A stretch of DNA of 64,000 nucleotides, taken from NCBI GenBank assembly GCA_903842345.1, contig CAIMLR010000014.1:186001-250000 (forward strand). Direction: 5' to 3'. The notes beneath the pieces are model-generated. The model was not told the DNA's origin. It did no database searches and saw only the letters and a program-made list of their open reading frames with translations. The number at the start of each line of letters is the position of its first letter. Position 1 is the stretch's first letter. Shown piece after piece: positions 21,186 through 30,494 of the stretch. This stretch comes from an uncultured Myxococcales bacterium (GTDB lineage: Bacteria > Myxococcota_A > UBA9042). The translations under genes were made by a program, and so were the position numbers.

Positions 21186-23513
21186 ATGCTGCGCGACCTG
21201 CGACGAAATCTGCGCGACCAGCAGCGGCAACGCGAGGCGACGGTCGACGCGCCGCCGCCGGATGCGCTCGCCCTCTTCGCACCGCGGCAGCCGGTCGTGG
21301 AAGCGGTGACGCCGGAACTGTCGGCCGCGCTGCAGGGCCAGTTGGCGGCGGTGGCGCACACCCATCCGCGCTTGCACGCGAGCCTCATGCGCCTGAATCA
21401 GCAACAATTGCTCGCCGTTCTGAGCGACGACACTGCGGCCTTGGTGCGCGCGCAGGTGGGCAGCGGCAAGACCGCGGTGCTCGTCCACAAGGTGCTGTGG
21501 CTCCACCTCGTGCAGGGCGTGCCGATGGAGCGCCTCGCGGTGCTGACGTTCACGCACAAGGCAGCCGGTGAAATTCGCACGCGGATTGAAGCGCTGGCGG
21601 CCGACACGGGCGCGCCGCTGCCGCCACAGGCGTTCTGGCTGACCGGCACGTTCCATGGCGTGGCCCGCGCGCTGCTGCGGCAAGCGCTGCCCATCGATGA
21701 GCTGGGGTGGCGGAGCGATTTTGCCGTGCTGGACGAAACCGCGCGGCAGGTGCTGTGCCAGCGGTTGATCGCCGAGCACCAGCTGACCATTCGCTACCAG
21801 AATCGGCTGCCGCAGCGGTTCGAGGCCCTGCGCCAGGGCAAGGCGCGGATGGGCGCGATGAAGAGCGACGACGACATCGCGGCGCTCGTGGGGTGGCTGA
21901 CGGCGGCGAAGAAGCAGCAAAACGTGCTGGATTTCTCCGACTTGCTCGACGCAGCGACCTGGCTGCTGCAAGAACACCCGCTGGCGACGCCGCCGCTCTG
22001 GCTCGTCGTGGACGAGTTCCAGGATTGTGATCCGCGCGAGCTGGCGTTCATCGAGGCGCTGATGGCGAATCAGCCTGCGCAGCCGGCGCGGTTCTTCGCG
22101 GTCGGCGATCCGCATCAGGTCATCTACGCGTGGCGCGGCAGTTCACCGCGGCTGTTTGACGACATCGAGCGGCGGCTGAAGTGCGTGCGGTACGAGCTGC
22201 CGGTCAATTACCGCTCGACCCACGAGATCCTCGAGGGCGCGCGGGCGGTGCTGGGCTGGCAGGGCGAACAGTCGGCGCTGCGCAGCGAGCGCGGCGAGGG
22301 ACAGAAGATCGTGGTGCGCCGGCATCACAACGCCCACGTGGAGGGGCTGTATCTGGCGCAAAAGATCCACAACCTGCAGGAGAGCGGCGCGCCGCTGCGA
22401 GAGATCGCCGTGCTGTTCCGCATGCGTCGGCAAGCCCAAGCGATGCACGAAACGCTGACGCGCGCGGGCGTGGCGTGCGTGGAGCCGGCGCGGGCGAGCG
22501 TGGACGAGCGCCCGGCGGTGGCGTGGCTGCGCGGCGTGCTGCGGCTGGCGCTGGGTCAACCGGACGTGGAGGCGGCGCGCACCCTGCTCGTGCATCCGCA
22601 GTTTGGCGCGCTGGCCAGCCGGCAGTGGGTGGAGCGCAGTTTCCAGACATTTGCCGACAAGAAGAAGCTGAGCGCGATGCCGGCGGTGTTGGCGTTCCTG
22701 CAGCAGAAGTCGGCGATGCGCGACCGGATGTACGCGGCGCAGCATCTGCAGCGCTGGCTGGAGCTGCCGGCTTGGCTGGCGGAACAGCCGCTGGAAGGCC
22801 TGGATATGCAAATGGTTGAGCATCTGCAGCTTGTCGACCTGCTGCGGCCGACCTCCGCGCGCCATGAGCACGACGTGGCCGACGCGCGGCGGCTGCTGAA
22901 TCGGCTGGTGCAGTGGCAGATCGCCCATGGCCAAACCGGCGTGGAAGGCTGGCGTAGCGCGCTGGATTTGCTGGCAATGGGCGGGATGACGGCGCTGGGC
23001 GAGACAGCGGACCCGGCGCTGGACGCGGTGGCGCTGCTGACGCTGCACGCCGCCAAAGGGCTTGAGTTCCGCCATGTGTTCATCAGCGGCTGCAATCAAG
23101 GCGTGATTCCGCTCCAGGCGGCCTGGGGCGACGCGGACGTGGAGGCGGAGGAACGGCGGCTGCTCTTCGTTGGCCTGACGCGCGCCAAGGATTCCGTGGA
23201 ACTGAGCTACCACAACCAGCCGGCGCACCCGCAAGCCGCGCCGGTCGCGAGCCCGTATCTCTACCAACTGCCGCCGCACACGGTCGATTGGCAGGATCGC
23301 GCGGGACCGGACGACGTCGCGCCCGTTGTTCAGCCGGTGCCCGAGGCGGCGATCGTGGACCTCCCGTGGCCAGTGGGGCAGCGCGTGCGGCATCCGCGCT
23401 ATGGCGTGGGCACGGTCAAGGCGAGCACGGCGGCGCTTGTGGAAGTGCAGTTCGACAAGCTGGGCGAGCGGTCCTTTGACCGCCTGCTCTGCCCGCTGGT
23501 GGCGGCGGAGTAG
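21186..23513 (+). CDS. UvrD/PcrA-like superfamily 1 helicase
   Basis: 775-residue ATP-dependent 3'-5' DNA helicase of the UvrD/Rep class. Motifs in order are AQVGSGKT (Walker A, near residue 90), VLTFTHKAAGEI (Ia), VVDEFQDCD (Walker B, near 275), VGDPHQVIYAWRG (III), LPVNYRST (IV), TLHAAKGLEFRHVF (V, near 620) and LFVGLTRAKD (VI). The C-terminus carries the PcrA/UvrD-type module with RVRHPRYGVGTV near 735, which in relatives contacts RNA polymerase. About 70 residues precede the Q-motif region, a modest extension. It is probably a repair or replication-restart helicase; its position 21 bases after the patatin gene suggests co-expression. Confidence 0.93.
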   Translation: MLRDLRRNLRDQQRQREATVDAPPPDALALFAPRQPVVEAVTPELSAALQGQLAAVAHTHPRLHASLMRLNQQQLLAVLSDDTAALVRAQVGSGKTAVLVHKVLWLHLVQGVPMERLAVLTFTHKAAGEIRTRIEALAADTGAPLPPQAFWLTGTFHGVARALLRQALPIDELGWRSDFAVLDETARQVLCQRLIAEHQLTIRYQNRLPQRFEALRQGKARMGAMKSDDDIAALVGWLTAAKKQQNVLDFSDLLDAATWLLQEHPLATPPLWLVVDEFQDCDPRELAFIEALMANQPAQPARFFAVGDPHQVIYAWRGSSPRLFDDIERRLKCVRYELPVNYRSTHEILEGARAVLGWQGEQSALRSERGEGQKIVVRRHHNAHVEGLYLAQKIHNLQESGAPLREIAVLFRMRRQAQAMHETLTRAGVACVEPARASVDERPAVAWLRGVLRLALGQPDVEAARTLLVHPQFGALASRQWVERSFQTFADKKKLSAMPAVLAFLQQKSAMRDRMYAAQHLQRWLELPAWLAEQPLEGLDMQMVEHLQLVDLLRPTSARHEHDVADARRLLNRLVQWQIAHGQTGVEGWRSALDLLAMGGMTALGETADPALDAVALLTLHAAKGLEFRHVFISGCNQGVIPLQAAWGDADVEAEERRLLFVGLTRAKDSVELSYHNQPAHPQAAPVASPYLYQLPPHTVDWQDRAGPDDVAPVVQPVPEAAIVDLPWPVGQRVRHPRYGVGTVKASTAALVEVQFDKLGERSFDRLLCPLVAAE

Positions 23514-23570
23514 CGCCGTCAACGCTTGCGGCAAATGGGGTCGACGCGTACGCTGCAGCCCGGAGGCTGG

Positions 23571-25304
23571 ATGCTATTGCCCATCGGCATGGACGGAAAA
23601 CGGTCGGCGCGCTGGCCGGTGGCGACGCTGACTTTGGCAGTGCTGACGTTGGGCATTTCCGGCTCGGTCGCTTGGCACAACCACCTGACTCACAACGGCA
23701 CTTGGTTTGACAACGCCAACGCGTATTGGCACGACCATCCGGACCTGCCGCCTGCGGACGCCTGCGCCGCCTACCTGACGCCGCCGCCCAGTTTCGACCC
23801 GAGCCTGCCGCGCCCGCCGGGCGAGCCGGGGGACACGCGCAAATTCGCGACGCTGTGCCTGGAGGCGCTCAACGAGCGCTCGGCGAACCAGCCGATGTGG
23901 CTCGTGCGGCCCGCGAAGGGCATCGTCCAACTCGGCTTGCTCACGCACGGGCTGGCGTTTCCCAACCTGCCGTCCGCGCTGATCGGCCTGCTGCTGCTCG
24001 TGCTCGTGCTCGGATCGTCGCTGGAGCAGCGCTGGGGGCGCGAACGGTTCGCGCTGTTCTGGGCGCTGTCGTCCATTGTGACAGCCGTCGTCTACAAGCA
24101 AGCGGCGCTTCCCGCTGCGGAACCGCTGGCGGGCGGCGGTGCGGCGTCGGCCGCGTGTCTGGGCGCGTTCGTTGTCGTCTTTGCCAAGCAACGCTTTTCG
24201 TTCGCAGTCTCGGCCAGTGGCGGCGCGTCGACTTTTTCCATCCCGGCATGGACCATCGCGATTCTGTGGCTCGTCGCACACGTCGTTGTCATCGCGTTCA
24301 CGGACGGCCGGACGCCGGCTGACTCGACCGCGGAACTCGCCGGATTCGCGGTCGGCATCGCGGTCGGCCTGCTGGGGCGCTTCCAGAATTGGCAGGCTGA
24401 ACCGCGCGCGGAAGTGCCCAAAGGTCCAGAGCCAACCTGGGTGCAGTCGGCCATCGCGCCGCAGCAGCCGCCGGAGGCGCGCCAGACCCAGCCAGCGGAT
24501 GCAGCCCACCCGGGTCACCAACCGCTTGCGCCCATGTTTGGCGATGCACCGCCCGATGCGCACGCAGCGCCGACCGCCGCCGCGGACGAATTCCCGCGTT
24601 TTGACGATTTTCCGCGATTTGATGACCTGCCACCGGCGCACGCCGCTGCGATGCCGGAGGCCGTCCCGCTGGAGACGAACGGCGGATGGGCGCGCTTCGC
24701 CACCGATGACCCCGTGCTGCCGGCCAAGGCGGTGTCAGCGGACGAGCTGCCGCACCCCGCGTCGCTGCCGGTCGCCACGCCTGCGCCGCTCCATCCGACT
24801 TCCGCGGCCTTCGCCGACGTGCTCAACGCGATGGCGCCGGAGCCGCGGAGTGAGCCGACCTTGAGTTTCAGCCCGACGCGCGTTGACCGCCCGGCTGAGC
24901 CGCCGGCCACGCCGTACTGGACGCTCGTCGGCCGTGACAATCAGGGCCTGCTGTTGCGCGACGAGGACGGCGTGCCCACGCGGCTGAATCCGCGGCATCT
25001 GCTGGCGGTGGCGGTGGGCGTCGTACAGCAAGTGGATGTGGGCGCGCCGGGTCCCGCGCTGATCTTCGATCTGGTCATGGATCTGCGGCCGCCGCGCTGT
25101 GTCCGCCTGCGACCGACGCCGGACGTGTTGGCCGCCGGCTGGCCGGGACTGACGCGGCAGGATGCGGTTGTAGCGCTGGCGCGCGAGCTGGCATCCGGCG
25201 GCGCGCTGCGGATTCCGCAGGTGCCGGAGTGGCCGGGGCCGCCGTGGAGCGCGTTTCCAGACACCCGCTCGCTGATGGCGGCGTGGCAACAGGCGCTACG
25301 CTAG
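23571..25304 (+). CDS. rhomboid-like membrane protein, probably inactive
   Basis: 577-residue protein whose first ~275 residues resemble a rhomboid intramembrane protease: one N-terminal helix, an extracytoplasmic loop, then a compact helix bundle. The stretch PSALIGLLLLVLVLGSSLE followed by GRERFALFWALSS mirrors the rhomboid GNMLFLWVFG..LE..G..RF pattern. GGGAASAACLG near 190 aligns with the GxSG serine helix, but the final helix reads AELAGFAVG where active enzymes have AHLxG, so the catalytic His appears replaced by Glu. The remaining half is a Pro/Ala-rich linker and a globular C-terminal domain I cannot name. GGAGG precedes ATG 23571; ATG 23535 and 23589 are alternatives. The fold call is moderate and the inactivity is inferred. 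Confidence 0.55.
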   Translation: MLLPIGMDGKRSARWPVATLTLAVLTLGISGSVAWHNHLTHNGTWFDNANAYWHDHPDLPPADACAAYLTPPPSFDPSLPRPPGEPGDTRKFATLCLEALNERSANQPMWLVRPAKGIVQLGLLTHGLAFPNLPSALIGLLLLVLVLGSSLEQRWGRERFALFWALSSIVTAVVYKQAALPAAEPLAGGGAASAACLGAFVVVFAKQRFSFAVSASGGASTFSIPAWTIAILWLVAHVVVIAFTDGRTPADSTAELAGFAVGIAVGLLGRFQNWQAEPRAEVPKGPEPTWVQSAIAPQQPPEARQTQPADAAHPGHQPLAPMFGDAPPDAHAAPTAAADEFPRFDDFPRFDDLPPAHAAAMPEAVPLETNGGWARFATDDPVLPAKAVSADELPHPASLPVATPAPLHPTSAAFADVLNAMAPEPRSEPTLSFSPTRVDRPAEPPATPYWTLVGRDNQGLLLRDEDGVPTRLNPRHLLAVAVGVVQQVDVGAPGPALIFDLVMDLRPPRCVRLRPTPDVLAAGWPGLTRQDAVVALARELASGGALRIPQVPEWPGPPWSAFPDTRSLMAAWQQALR

Positions 25305-26741
25305 CGCAGCCGCATGCCCTGTGACGGCCGCGACGAGCGCGTCTGGCATCCGCCCCGTGTGCTGGAACGCGCGCATGTGCAGGATCGGCACGGTCCCGCG
25401 CTCCGCGACTGAATGGCCGCTGGCATCGGGCGGCCACGCCGCGGGCAGGAACGCCGGCAAGTCCGCCGCGTTGGTGCCGATCTTGCGGACCACGTCGATC
25501 AGCCCGTCCAGGTGGTTCATGCGCATGTAGGGACACGTCGCGCAGCCGCCTTCAACCGAACAGCCTTCGCCCGACGCGCCTGGCACGATGCCGAGCGGAT
25601 CGTCGGTCTGCGTGATCGCCTCGGCCGCAACCGGAAAGACGATGGCAACGGCGACGTCATCGCGATGCGACGCCTGCAACCGCGCCTGCACGCCGCGGAC
25701 AATCGACGTGATCATGCCGGCTTCCGTGCCCAGCACCACCTCAATCCGCTGCGCTCCCGGCTGCGCAATGGCGCTGTCGACCTGCTTGCCGATGAAGTCG
25801 AGGATGTTGGACGTCGAGCCCACCACGCCGCGCCCGTGGCGCTCCGCTTCGGCGGCGAGCGCAAACATCTCGCCGGGCACTTCCAGATGCGCCGTGTACA
25901 ACGCGTTGGGCAGCTCACGGCGGACGCGCGCGACGACCTCATGGCCAAACAGGTGGTGGACGATGCAATTGCCCTGCTCAAATGGATGAAAACGCTGCAG
26001 AAGCGCCGACAGCGTCGCAGGCGTGTGCGCGGGATGCAGGGCGCGCACGGTCGATTCCGGCATCCGCGCGTACGCCGCCAGCAGCGTCTGCAGGTTGTGG
26101 CCCATGTACGTGTCCGGCCCAAACCAGATGTGGACGCCATCGATCTGCGCCGCCGCCTGCAGGATCGTCTGCACCACGTTGCTGGATGTGCACGTGACGG
26201 TCGGCACCAGCTGGTTGGCCTCCGCCTTGGTCCGCAGGCTCGTGTTGATGTACACGACGTGCAGCGACCGCGGGGTCTGCGCCGCGTGCTGCAGGAACGC
26301 GCGGTAGGCCAGCGTCTCCGCGGACGCCGCCAGCGAGCAGCCGATCGGCGGCGTCGCCAGCCGGTAAACGGGCAGCGATGCATAGCCCGCGTAGTCGAGC
26401 ACCGCGCGGACATTCTCGGTCATGAAGTCAACGCCGGCGACGCAGATCGCCCGCACGCCAGCTTCCGCCATCTTGACCGCGCGATCCGCCATGACCAGCG
26501 AATCGGAGATGTGGATGTGCGGCCACGTGCAAGCGGACAGCACGCCCTGCAGCTCCGGATCCATGTAGAAGTGCGCGACGACGCCGACGTTGTGGGTTCG
26601 CAGCAGCGCGTCCAACTGCCCAACCGTCGCCGCGTCAGGCTGGAGAAAAGCGCGCTGCGATTCCGCAAAGGCGCCCCGCGGCACCAGATCATCGCGGCGA
26701 ATTTCCAGACTGGGGAACGCGGTCGCGGTCGCCGACGGCAT
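25296..26741 (-). CDS. nadA: quinolinate synthase, plant-type long form
   Basis: 481-residue quinolinate synthase, which condenses iminoaspartate and dihydroxyacetone phosphate using a [4Fe-4S] cluster in de novo NAD synthesis. Hallmarks are VVAHFYMDPELQG near residue 50, HISDSLVMAD, VTCTSSNVV with a likely cluster Cys, VVGSTSNILDFI, GTEAGMITSIV and the C-terminal GCATCPYMRMN. Length and wording match the long plant/chloroplast-type NadA domain rather than the ~350-residue E. coli type. Its ATG shares one base with the stop of the preceding lipoprotein gene (TAATG), so it is probably translated by coupling. Its tail overlaps the convergent rhomboid-like gene by nine bases. No nadB or nadC is visible in the window. 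Confidence 0.93.
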   Translation of the reverse strand: MPSATATAFPSLEIRRDDLVPRGAFAESQRAFLQPDAATVGQLDALLRTHNVGVVAHFYMDPELQGVLSACTWPHIHISDSLVMADRAVKMAEAGVRAICVAGVDFMTENVRAVLDYAGYASLPVYRLATPPIGCSLAASAETLAYRAFLQHAAQTPRSLHVVYINTSLRTKAEANQLVPTVTCTSSNVVQTILQAAAQIDGVHIWFGPDTYMGHNLQTLLAAYARMPESTVRALHPAHTPATLSALLQRFHPFEQGNCIVHHLFGHEVVARVRRELPNALYTAHLEVPGEMFALAAEAERHGRGVVGSTSNILDFIGKQVDSAIAQPGAQRIEVVLGTEAGMITSIVRGVQARLQASHRDDVAVAIVFPVAAEAITQTDDPLGIVPGASGEGCSVEGGCATCPYMRMNHLDGLIDVVRKIGTNAADLPAFLPAAWPPDASGHSVAERGTVPILHMRAFQHTGRMPDALVAAVTGHAAALA

Positions 26742-28306
26742 TAGAAGCACTTGTTCTGGGTGGCGCAGCCCTGGACCTGACCGAGCGTGAGGCCGGTCTG
26801 GACGCTGGTGACGCCGCAATTCCAGATCTGCTTGCCGCCTTCCACGCACGGCAACGCCGTGAGGCACGCCGGGTCCTTGGCGCAGCTGGCGTACTGGGTC
26901 GCGCACTTGGACTGGACGCACTGGTCGGCGGTCGTCGTGCCGCCACCGCCGGCGGGGCAGTCAGCCGGGCACGTCGCGTTGGTCTCGCCGCTGTCGCAGG
27001 TGCCGTTGCCGCACACCGAAGTCGGCGGCGTGGCGACGCAGAGCGCCTGGTAATCGCTGCAGCAATTGCCCGCCTGCACGCACCAGGTCTGACACTGGCA
27101 GCCGCCAAAGCCGCCCGCAGTGTTGATCTTGCCGCACTGACCGGCGCAGGACGTCGCGCTCGGAGTGCCGCCGCCGCCAGCGGGGCAATCGGCGGGGCAG
27201 TTCGCGGTCGTCTCGCCGGCGTCGCACTTGCCGTTGTTGTTGCAGGTCGGCGTGGTGCCGCCGCCGCCCTGCTGGAAGCACTTGGCGTTGTTGCCGCAGG
27301 TGTAGACCGCCTGCAGGCCGTTGGGCAGCTGGAAGCCGCCGCCGCCGCTGCTCTGCACGCAGCCGAAGATGCACTGCTGATCGGCGCAGTTCTTGGCGCA
27401 GTCCAGCACTTTCTTGCACGTCGCGTCGGCGTTGCAGGTCGCGACTTCCGTCGCGCAGTTGGTCTCCACGCACGTCACGATCGGCGTGCCGCCGCCCGTG
27501 GTCCCGGGGCACGCTGTGGCGAGGTCCGTGCAGCAATCGCCGTTCGTCGTGCACTTGGTGTCGCACTGGCAGGTCCAGCTCTTGTTGTACTGGCCGCACT
27601 TGCCGACGCAGGAACCAGCCGGCGTGACCGTGCCGCAATCCGCGGGGCACGTCGTCGCGTCTTCCGGCGGAGTGCACTTGCCGTCGCCGCACGTGTTGGC
27701 CACGGTGCCGCATTCGGCCTTGTAGTCGCCGCAGCAATCGCCGTTCTGGCTGCACTGGTTGTCGCACTGGCAGGACGCCGCTTTGTCGTACGTGCCGCAC
27801 TTGCCCTTGCAGGTGCCGGGCTGAATGACGGTGCCGCAGTCGCCCGGGCAGGTCGCCTGGGTTTCCGGCGGCGTGCACTTGCCGTCGCCGCACGTGTTGG
27901 CCACCGCGCCGCACTGGGCCTGAAAGTCGCCGCAACAGTCGCCGTTCTGCGTGCACTTGTCGTCGCACTGGCAGGCCGCTTTCTTGTCGTAGACGCCGCA
28001 CTTGCCGGTGCACGAGGCGTTCGGGTTCACGACGGTGGCGTCGCTGCCGTCGGTCGAGGCGCCGTCGGAGCCCAGAATCGCCACGTCGAGCGTCGTCGTC
28101 GCGTCCAGATCGGTCGCCGCGCCGTCGCCGGTGAGTGCGCCGTCCTGGGCGCCGTTCACGCCGTCGTCGTCAATGACGGACGGCCCGGTGATGCCGGCAT
28201 CATCGCCGCAGCCGGTCGCAGTCAGGGCCATCGCGCCCGCCGCCAACAGCGACAGGAGGCGGGTACAAGCAGGCAGGGAAAGCGAGGCATTCTTCAGCAG
28301 CTTCAT
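26741..28306 (-). CDS. lipoprotein with four somatomedin-B-like domains
   Basis: 521-residue exported lipoprotein (lipobox ATGC, Cys33; GAGA-type ribosome site before ATG 28306) with an Asp-rich spacer. It contains four Cys-rich domains with the exact eight-Cys spacing of somatomedin B: CxxxC-x8-CxCxxxC-x5-CC-x6-C, for example GKCGVYDKKAACQCDDKC. Between them are four copies of a short CGDGKCxxxETxxxCPxDC motif. The rest is Cys-rich helical spacer. In animals such domains mediate extracellular protein binding; here a surface-binding role is inference. The stop codon overlaps the nadA start by one base, an unexpected coupling of a surface protein with an NAD biosynthesis enzyme. Confidence 0.85.
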   Translation of the reverse strand: MKLLKNASLSLPACTRLLSLLAAGAMALTATGCGDDAGITGPSVIDDDGVNGAQDGALTGDGAATDLDATTTLDVAILGSDGASTDGSDATVVNPNASCTGKCGVYDKKAACQCDDKCTQNGDCCGDFQAQCGAVANTCGDGKCTPPETQATCPGDCGTVIQPGTCKGKCGTYDKAASCQCDNQCSQNGDCCGDYKAECGTVANTCGDGKCTPPEDATTCPADCGTVTPAGSCVGKCGQYNKSWTCQCDTKCTTNGDCCTDLATACPGTTGGGTPIVTCVETNCATEVATCNADATCKKVLDCAKNCADQQCIFGCVQSSGGGGFQLPNGLQAVYTCGNNAKCFQQGGGGTTPTCNNNGKCDAGETTANCPADCPAGGGGTPSATSCAGQCGKINTAGGFGGCQCQTWCVQAGNCCSDYQALCVATPPTSVCGNGTCDSGETNATCPADCPAGGGGTTTADQCVQSKCATQYASCAKDPACLTALPCVEGGKQIWNCGVTSVQTGLTLGQVQGCATQNKCF

Positions 28307-28529
28307 GGAGATCTCTCGGCGCGCCGCATGGCGCAAAGTCGACGTCAAGGGCGGCCGATAATCCGGCCACACCGCGTTACTTTCTACGCGCGGCACAGGT
28401 TGGATGCAAGTCAAAGTCGTGAAGGTGCGTGACGGCTGGGCAACAGTTCGTTTCACCTTGACCGATCCGGCCATTCCGGCTATCCCCCTGCCGCCGGAGA
28501 CGCAGATCCACGCTCCGCCACAGGCCACC

Positions 28530-29426
28530 ATGCCCGCATCTTCCGCCCCGTACACGCTCGCCCTGCACCAACTCGCCGCCAATCCGACGGGCGCCGATTT
28601 CCTCGATCGCGCGATCGCGAGCGTGCGCGCCGCGGCTGCCCAAGGCGCCAACATCTGCGTGCTGCCGGAACTCTTTCGCGGCGCCTATTTCTGCCAGGAA
28701 ATGGAGACGCGCCACTTTGATCTGGCAGAACCGGTGCCGGGACCGACGACCGACCGGCTCGCGGCGCTGGCGGGTGAGCTCGGCGTGGTGATCGTGGCGT
28801 CCCTGTTTGAGCGCGCGATGCCGGGGCTGTACTACAACACGACGGCGATCCTGGACGCGGATGGCTCGTTGGCTGGCACGTACCGCAAGGCGCACATTCC
28901 CGACGATCCGCTGTACTGCGAGAAGTTCTACTTCGCGCCCGGCGATTCCGACTTTCCCGTGTTCCAGACGCGCTTTGCCAAGCTCGGCGTGCTGATTTGC
29001 TGGGACCAGTGGTATCCCGAGGCGGCCCGGCTGTGCGCGCTCAAGGGCGCGGAACTGCTCGTCTACCCCACGGCGATTGGCCGCATTGCCAGCGAACCGG
29101 CGGATGAACAGGCGCGGCAGCTCGACGCGTGGCGGACCGTGCAGCGCGGACACGCGATCGCCAACGGCCTCTACGTCGCGGCGGTGAACCGCGTTGGCGT
29201 GGAAGCGGAAATTGATTTCTGGGGCCATACGTTCTGTGCCGGGCCGCAGGGGGAACTGCTCGCCGAGGCCGATGACCAGATGGAGACAACCCTGCTCGTG
29301 CGCTGCGATCCCGCACGGGTCACCGATGTGCGCAACATTTGGCCATTCTTTCGCGATCGGCGCGTGGACGCTTATGGTGGCCTGACCGCCCGACAGCTCC
29401 CGACGCCCAACAAGGCAGGAAACTAA
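28530..29426 (+). CDS. aguB: N-carbamoylputrescine amidase
   Basis: 298-residue nitrilase-superfamily enzyme that hydrolyses N-carbamoylputrescine to putrescine, CO2 and ammonia. The catalytic triad is visible: Glu in LPELFRGAYF near residue 48, Lys in YRKAHIPDD near 120 and Cys in LICWDQWYPE near 155. GHTFCAGPQGE and the C-terminal NIWPFFRDRRVDAYGGL are typical for AguB. ATG 28530 gives the normal length; the frame stays open upstream, but homology begins here. Three bases separate it from aguA, giving the complete agmatine-to-putrescine route in one operon. Confidence 0.94.
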   Translation: MPASSAPYTLALHQLAANPTGADFLDRAIASVRAAAAQGANICVLPELFRGAYFCQEMETRHFDLAEPVPGPTTDRLAALAGELGVVIVASLFERAMPGLYYNTTAILDADGSLAGTYRKAHIPDDPLYCEKFYFAPGDSDFPVFQTRFAKLGVLICWDQWYPEAARLCALKGAELLVYPTAIGRIASEPADEQARQLDAWRTVQRGHAIANGLYVAAVNRVGVEAEIDFWGHTFCAGPQGELLAEADDQMETTLLVRCDPARVTDVRNIWPFFRDRRVDAYGGLTARQLPTPNKAGN

Positions 29427-29429
29427 CCC

Positions 29430-30482
29430 ATGACTGCACCCGCTGACCTGCGCCAATACTACATGCCGGCCGAATGGCAGCCGCACCGCGGCACCATCCT
29501 CACGTGGCCGCACCGCCCGGAGATTTGGCGCGGCATCCATTCCGACGTGGAGGCGACCTTCGCGCGCCTGGTGATGGAGCTGAGTCAGGTGGAGGAAGTG
29601 CACATCAACGTGCCGCACGTGGAATACCGCGACTACGCCATCCGCGTGACCGCGCGGGCCGGCGCCAAGGCGGAGAACCTGGTGTGGCACCTCATCGACA
29701 GCGACGATGTGTGGGCGCGCGACCACGGGCCGATCTTCGTGAAACGCCGCGACGATGCGCCGCCGGAGACGCCGCCCCTGGCGATGCTCGACTGGGAATT
29801 CAACGCGTGGGGCGGCAAATTCGCCTCGGCGCTGGACAACCTGATCCCGCGGCAGATGAACGCCTTCTTCAACGTGCCGCGCGTGGCGCCGGGCCTGGTC
29901 ATGGAAGGCGGCGCGCTGGAGGTCAACGGTGTGGGCGACCTGCTGACGACCGAAGCCGTGCTGCTCAACACCAACCGCAATCCGCAGTTCGAGCGCCACG
30001 AGATCGAGGGTTCTCTGCGGCTTTCCCTCGGCGTGAACCGGCTGCATTGGCTGGGCGCCGGGCTGGAGGGCGACGATACCGATGGCCACATCGACGATAT
30101 CGCGCGCTTTGTCGCGGAAGACGCGATCGTCGCGGTCGCGGCGCCGGTCGGCCATCTGGATCACGAGGCGCTCTCCGCCAACCTGGGGCGTCTGCGGCAG
30201 ATGCGCGGCGGCACCAATGACCGGCCCTTTCGCGTCGGCACCCTGCCCGCGCCCGAGCCGATCGCCTTCCGCGGCGAGCACCTCCCGGCCAGCTACGCGA
30301 ACTTCTACATCGCCAATGGCATCGTCCTTGTGCCGATCTTCTTCCAGAAATCCGACACCGAGGCGCTCGCGCTCCTGCAGGCCATGTTCCCCGACCGGCG
30401 CGTCATCGGCATCGATGGCCGTCCACTCGTCACGCAATACGGCAACATTCACTGCGTTACCCAGCAAATCCCGCTGGTCTAG
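29430..30482 (+). CDS. aguA: agmatine deiminase
   Basis: 350-residue agmatine deiminase of the peptidyl-arginine-deiminase family, converting agmatine to N-carbamoylputrescine and ammonia. The substrate-binding WARDHGPIF motif is near residue 95, EGGALEVNG near 155, the catalytic DTDGHIDD with its His near 215, and the nucleophile Cys lies in GNIHCVTQQIP close to the C-terminus. Length is normal. It begins three bases after aguB and is followed 12 bases later by an ABC exporter gene, so all may share one transcript. Agmatine would come from arginine decarboxylase, which is not in this window. Confidence 0.95.
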   Translation: MTAPADLRQYYMPAEWQPHRGTILTWPHRPEIWRGIHSDVEATFARLVMELSQVEEVHINVPHVEYRDYAIRVTARAGAKAENLVWHLIDSDDVWARDHGPIFVKRRDDAPPETPPLAMLDWEFNAWGGKFASALDNLIPRQMNAFFNVPRVAPGLVMEGGALEVNGVGDLLTTEAVLLNTNRNPQFERHEIEGSLRLSLGVNRLHWLGAGLEGDDTDGHIDDIARFVAEDAIVAVAAPVGHLDHEALSANLGRLRQMRGGTNDRPFRVGTLPAPEPIAFRGEHLPASYANFYIANGIVLVPIFFQKSDTEALALLQAMFPDRRVIGIDGRPLVTQYGNIHCVTQQIPLV

Positions 30483-30494
30483 GCTCACTCACTC

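Noticed and set aside
28377-30488. Minus-strand open frame of about 700 codons opposite aguB and aguA
   Set aside because: It lies antisense to two clear enzymes with intact catalytic motifs; its translation is Arg/Val/His-rich without any domain.
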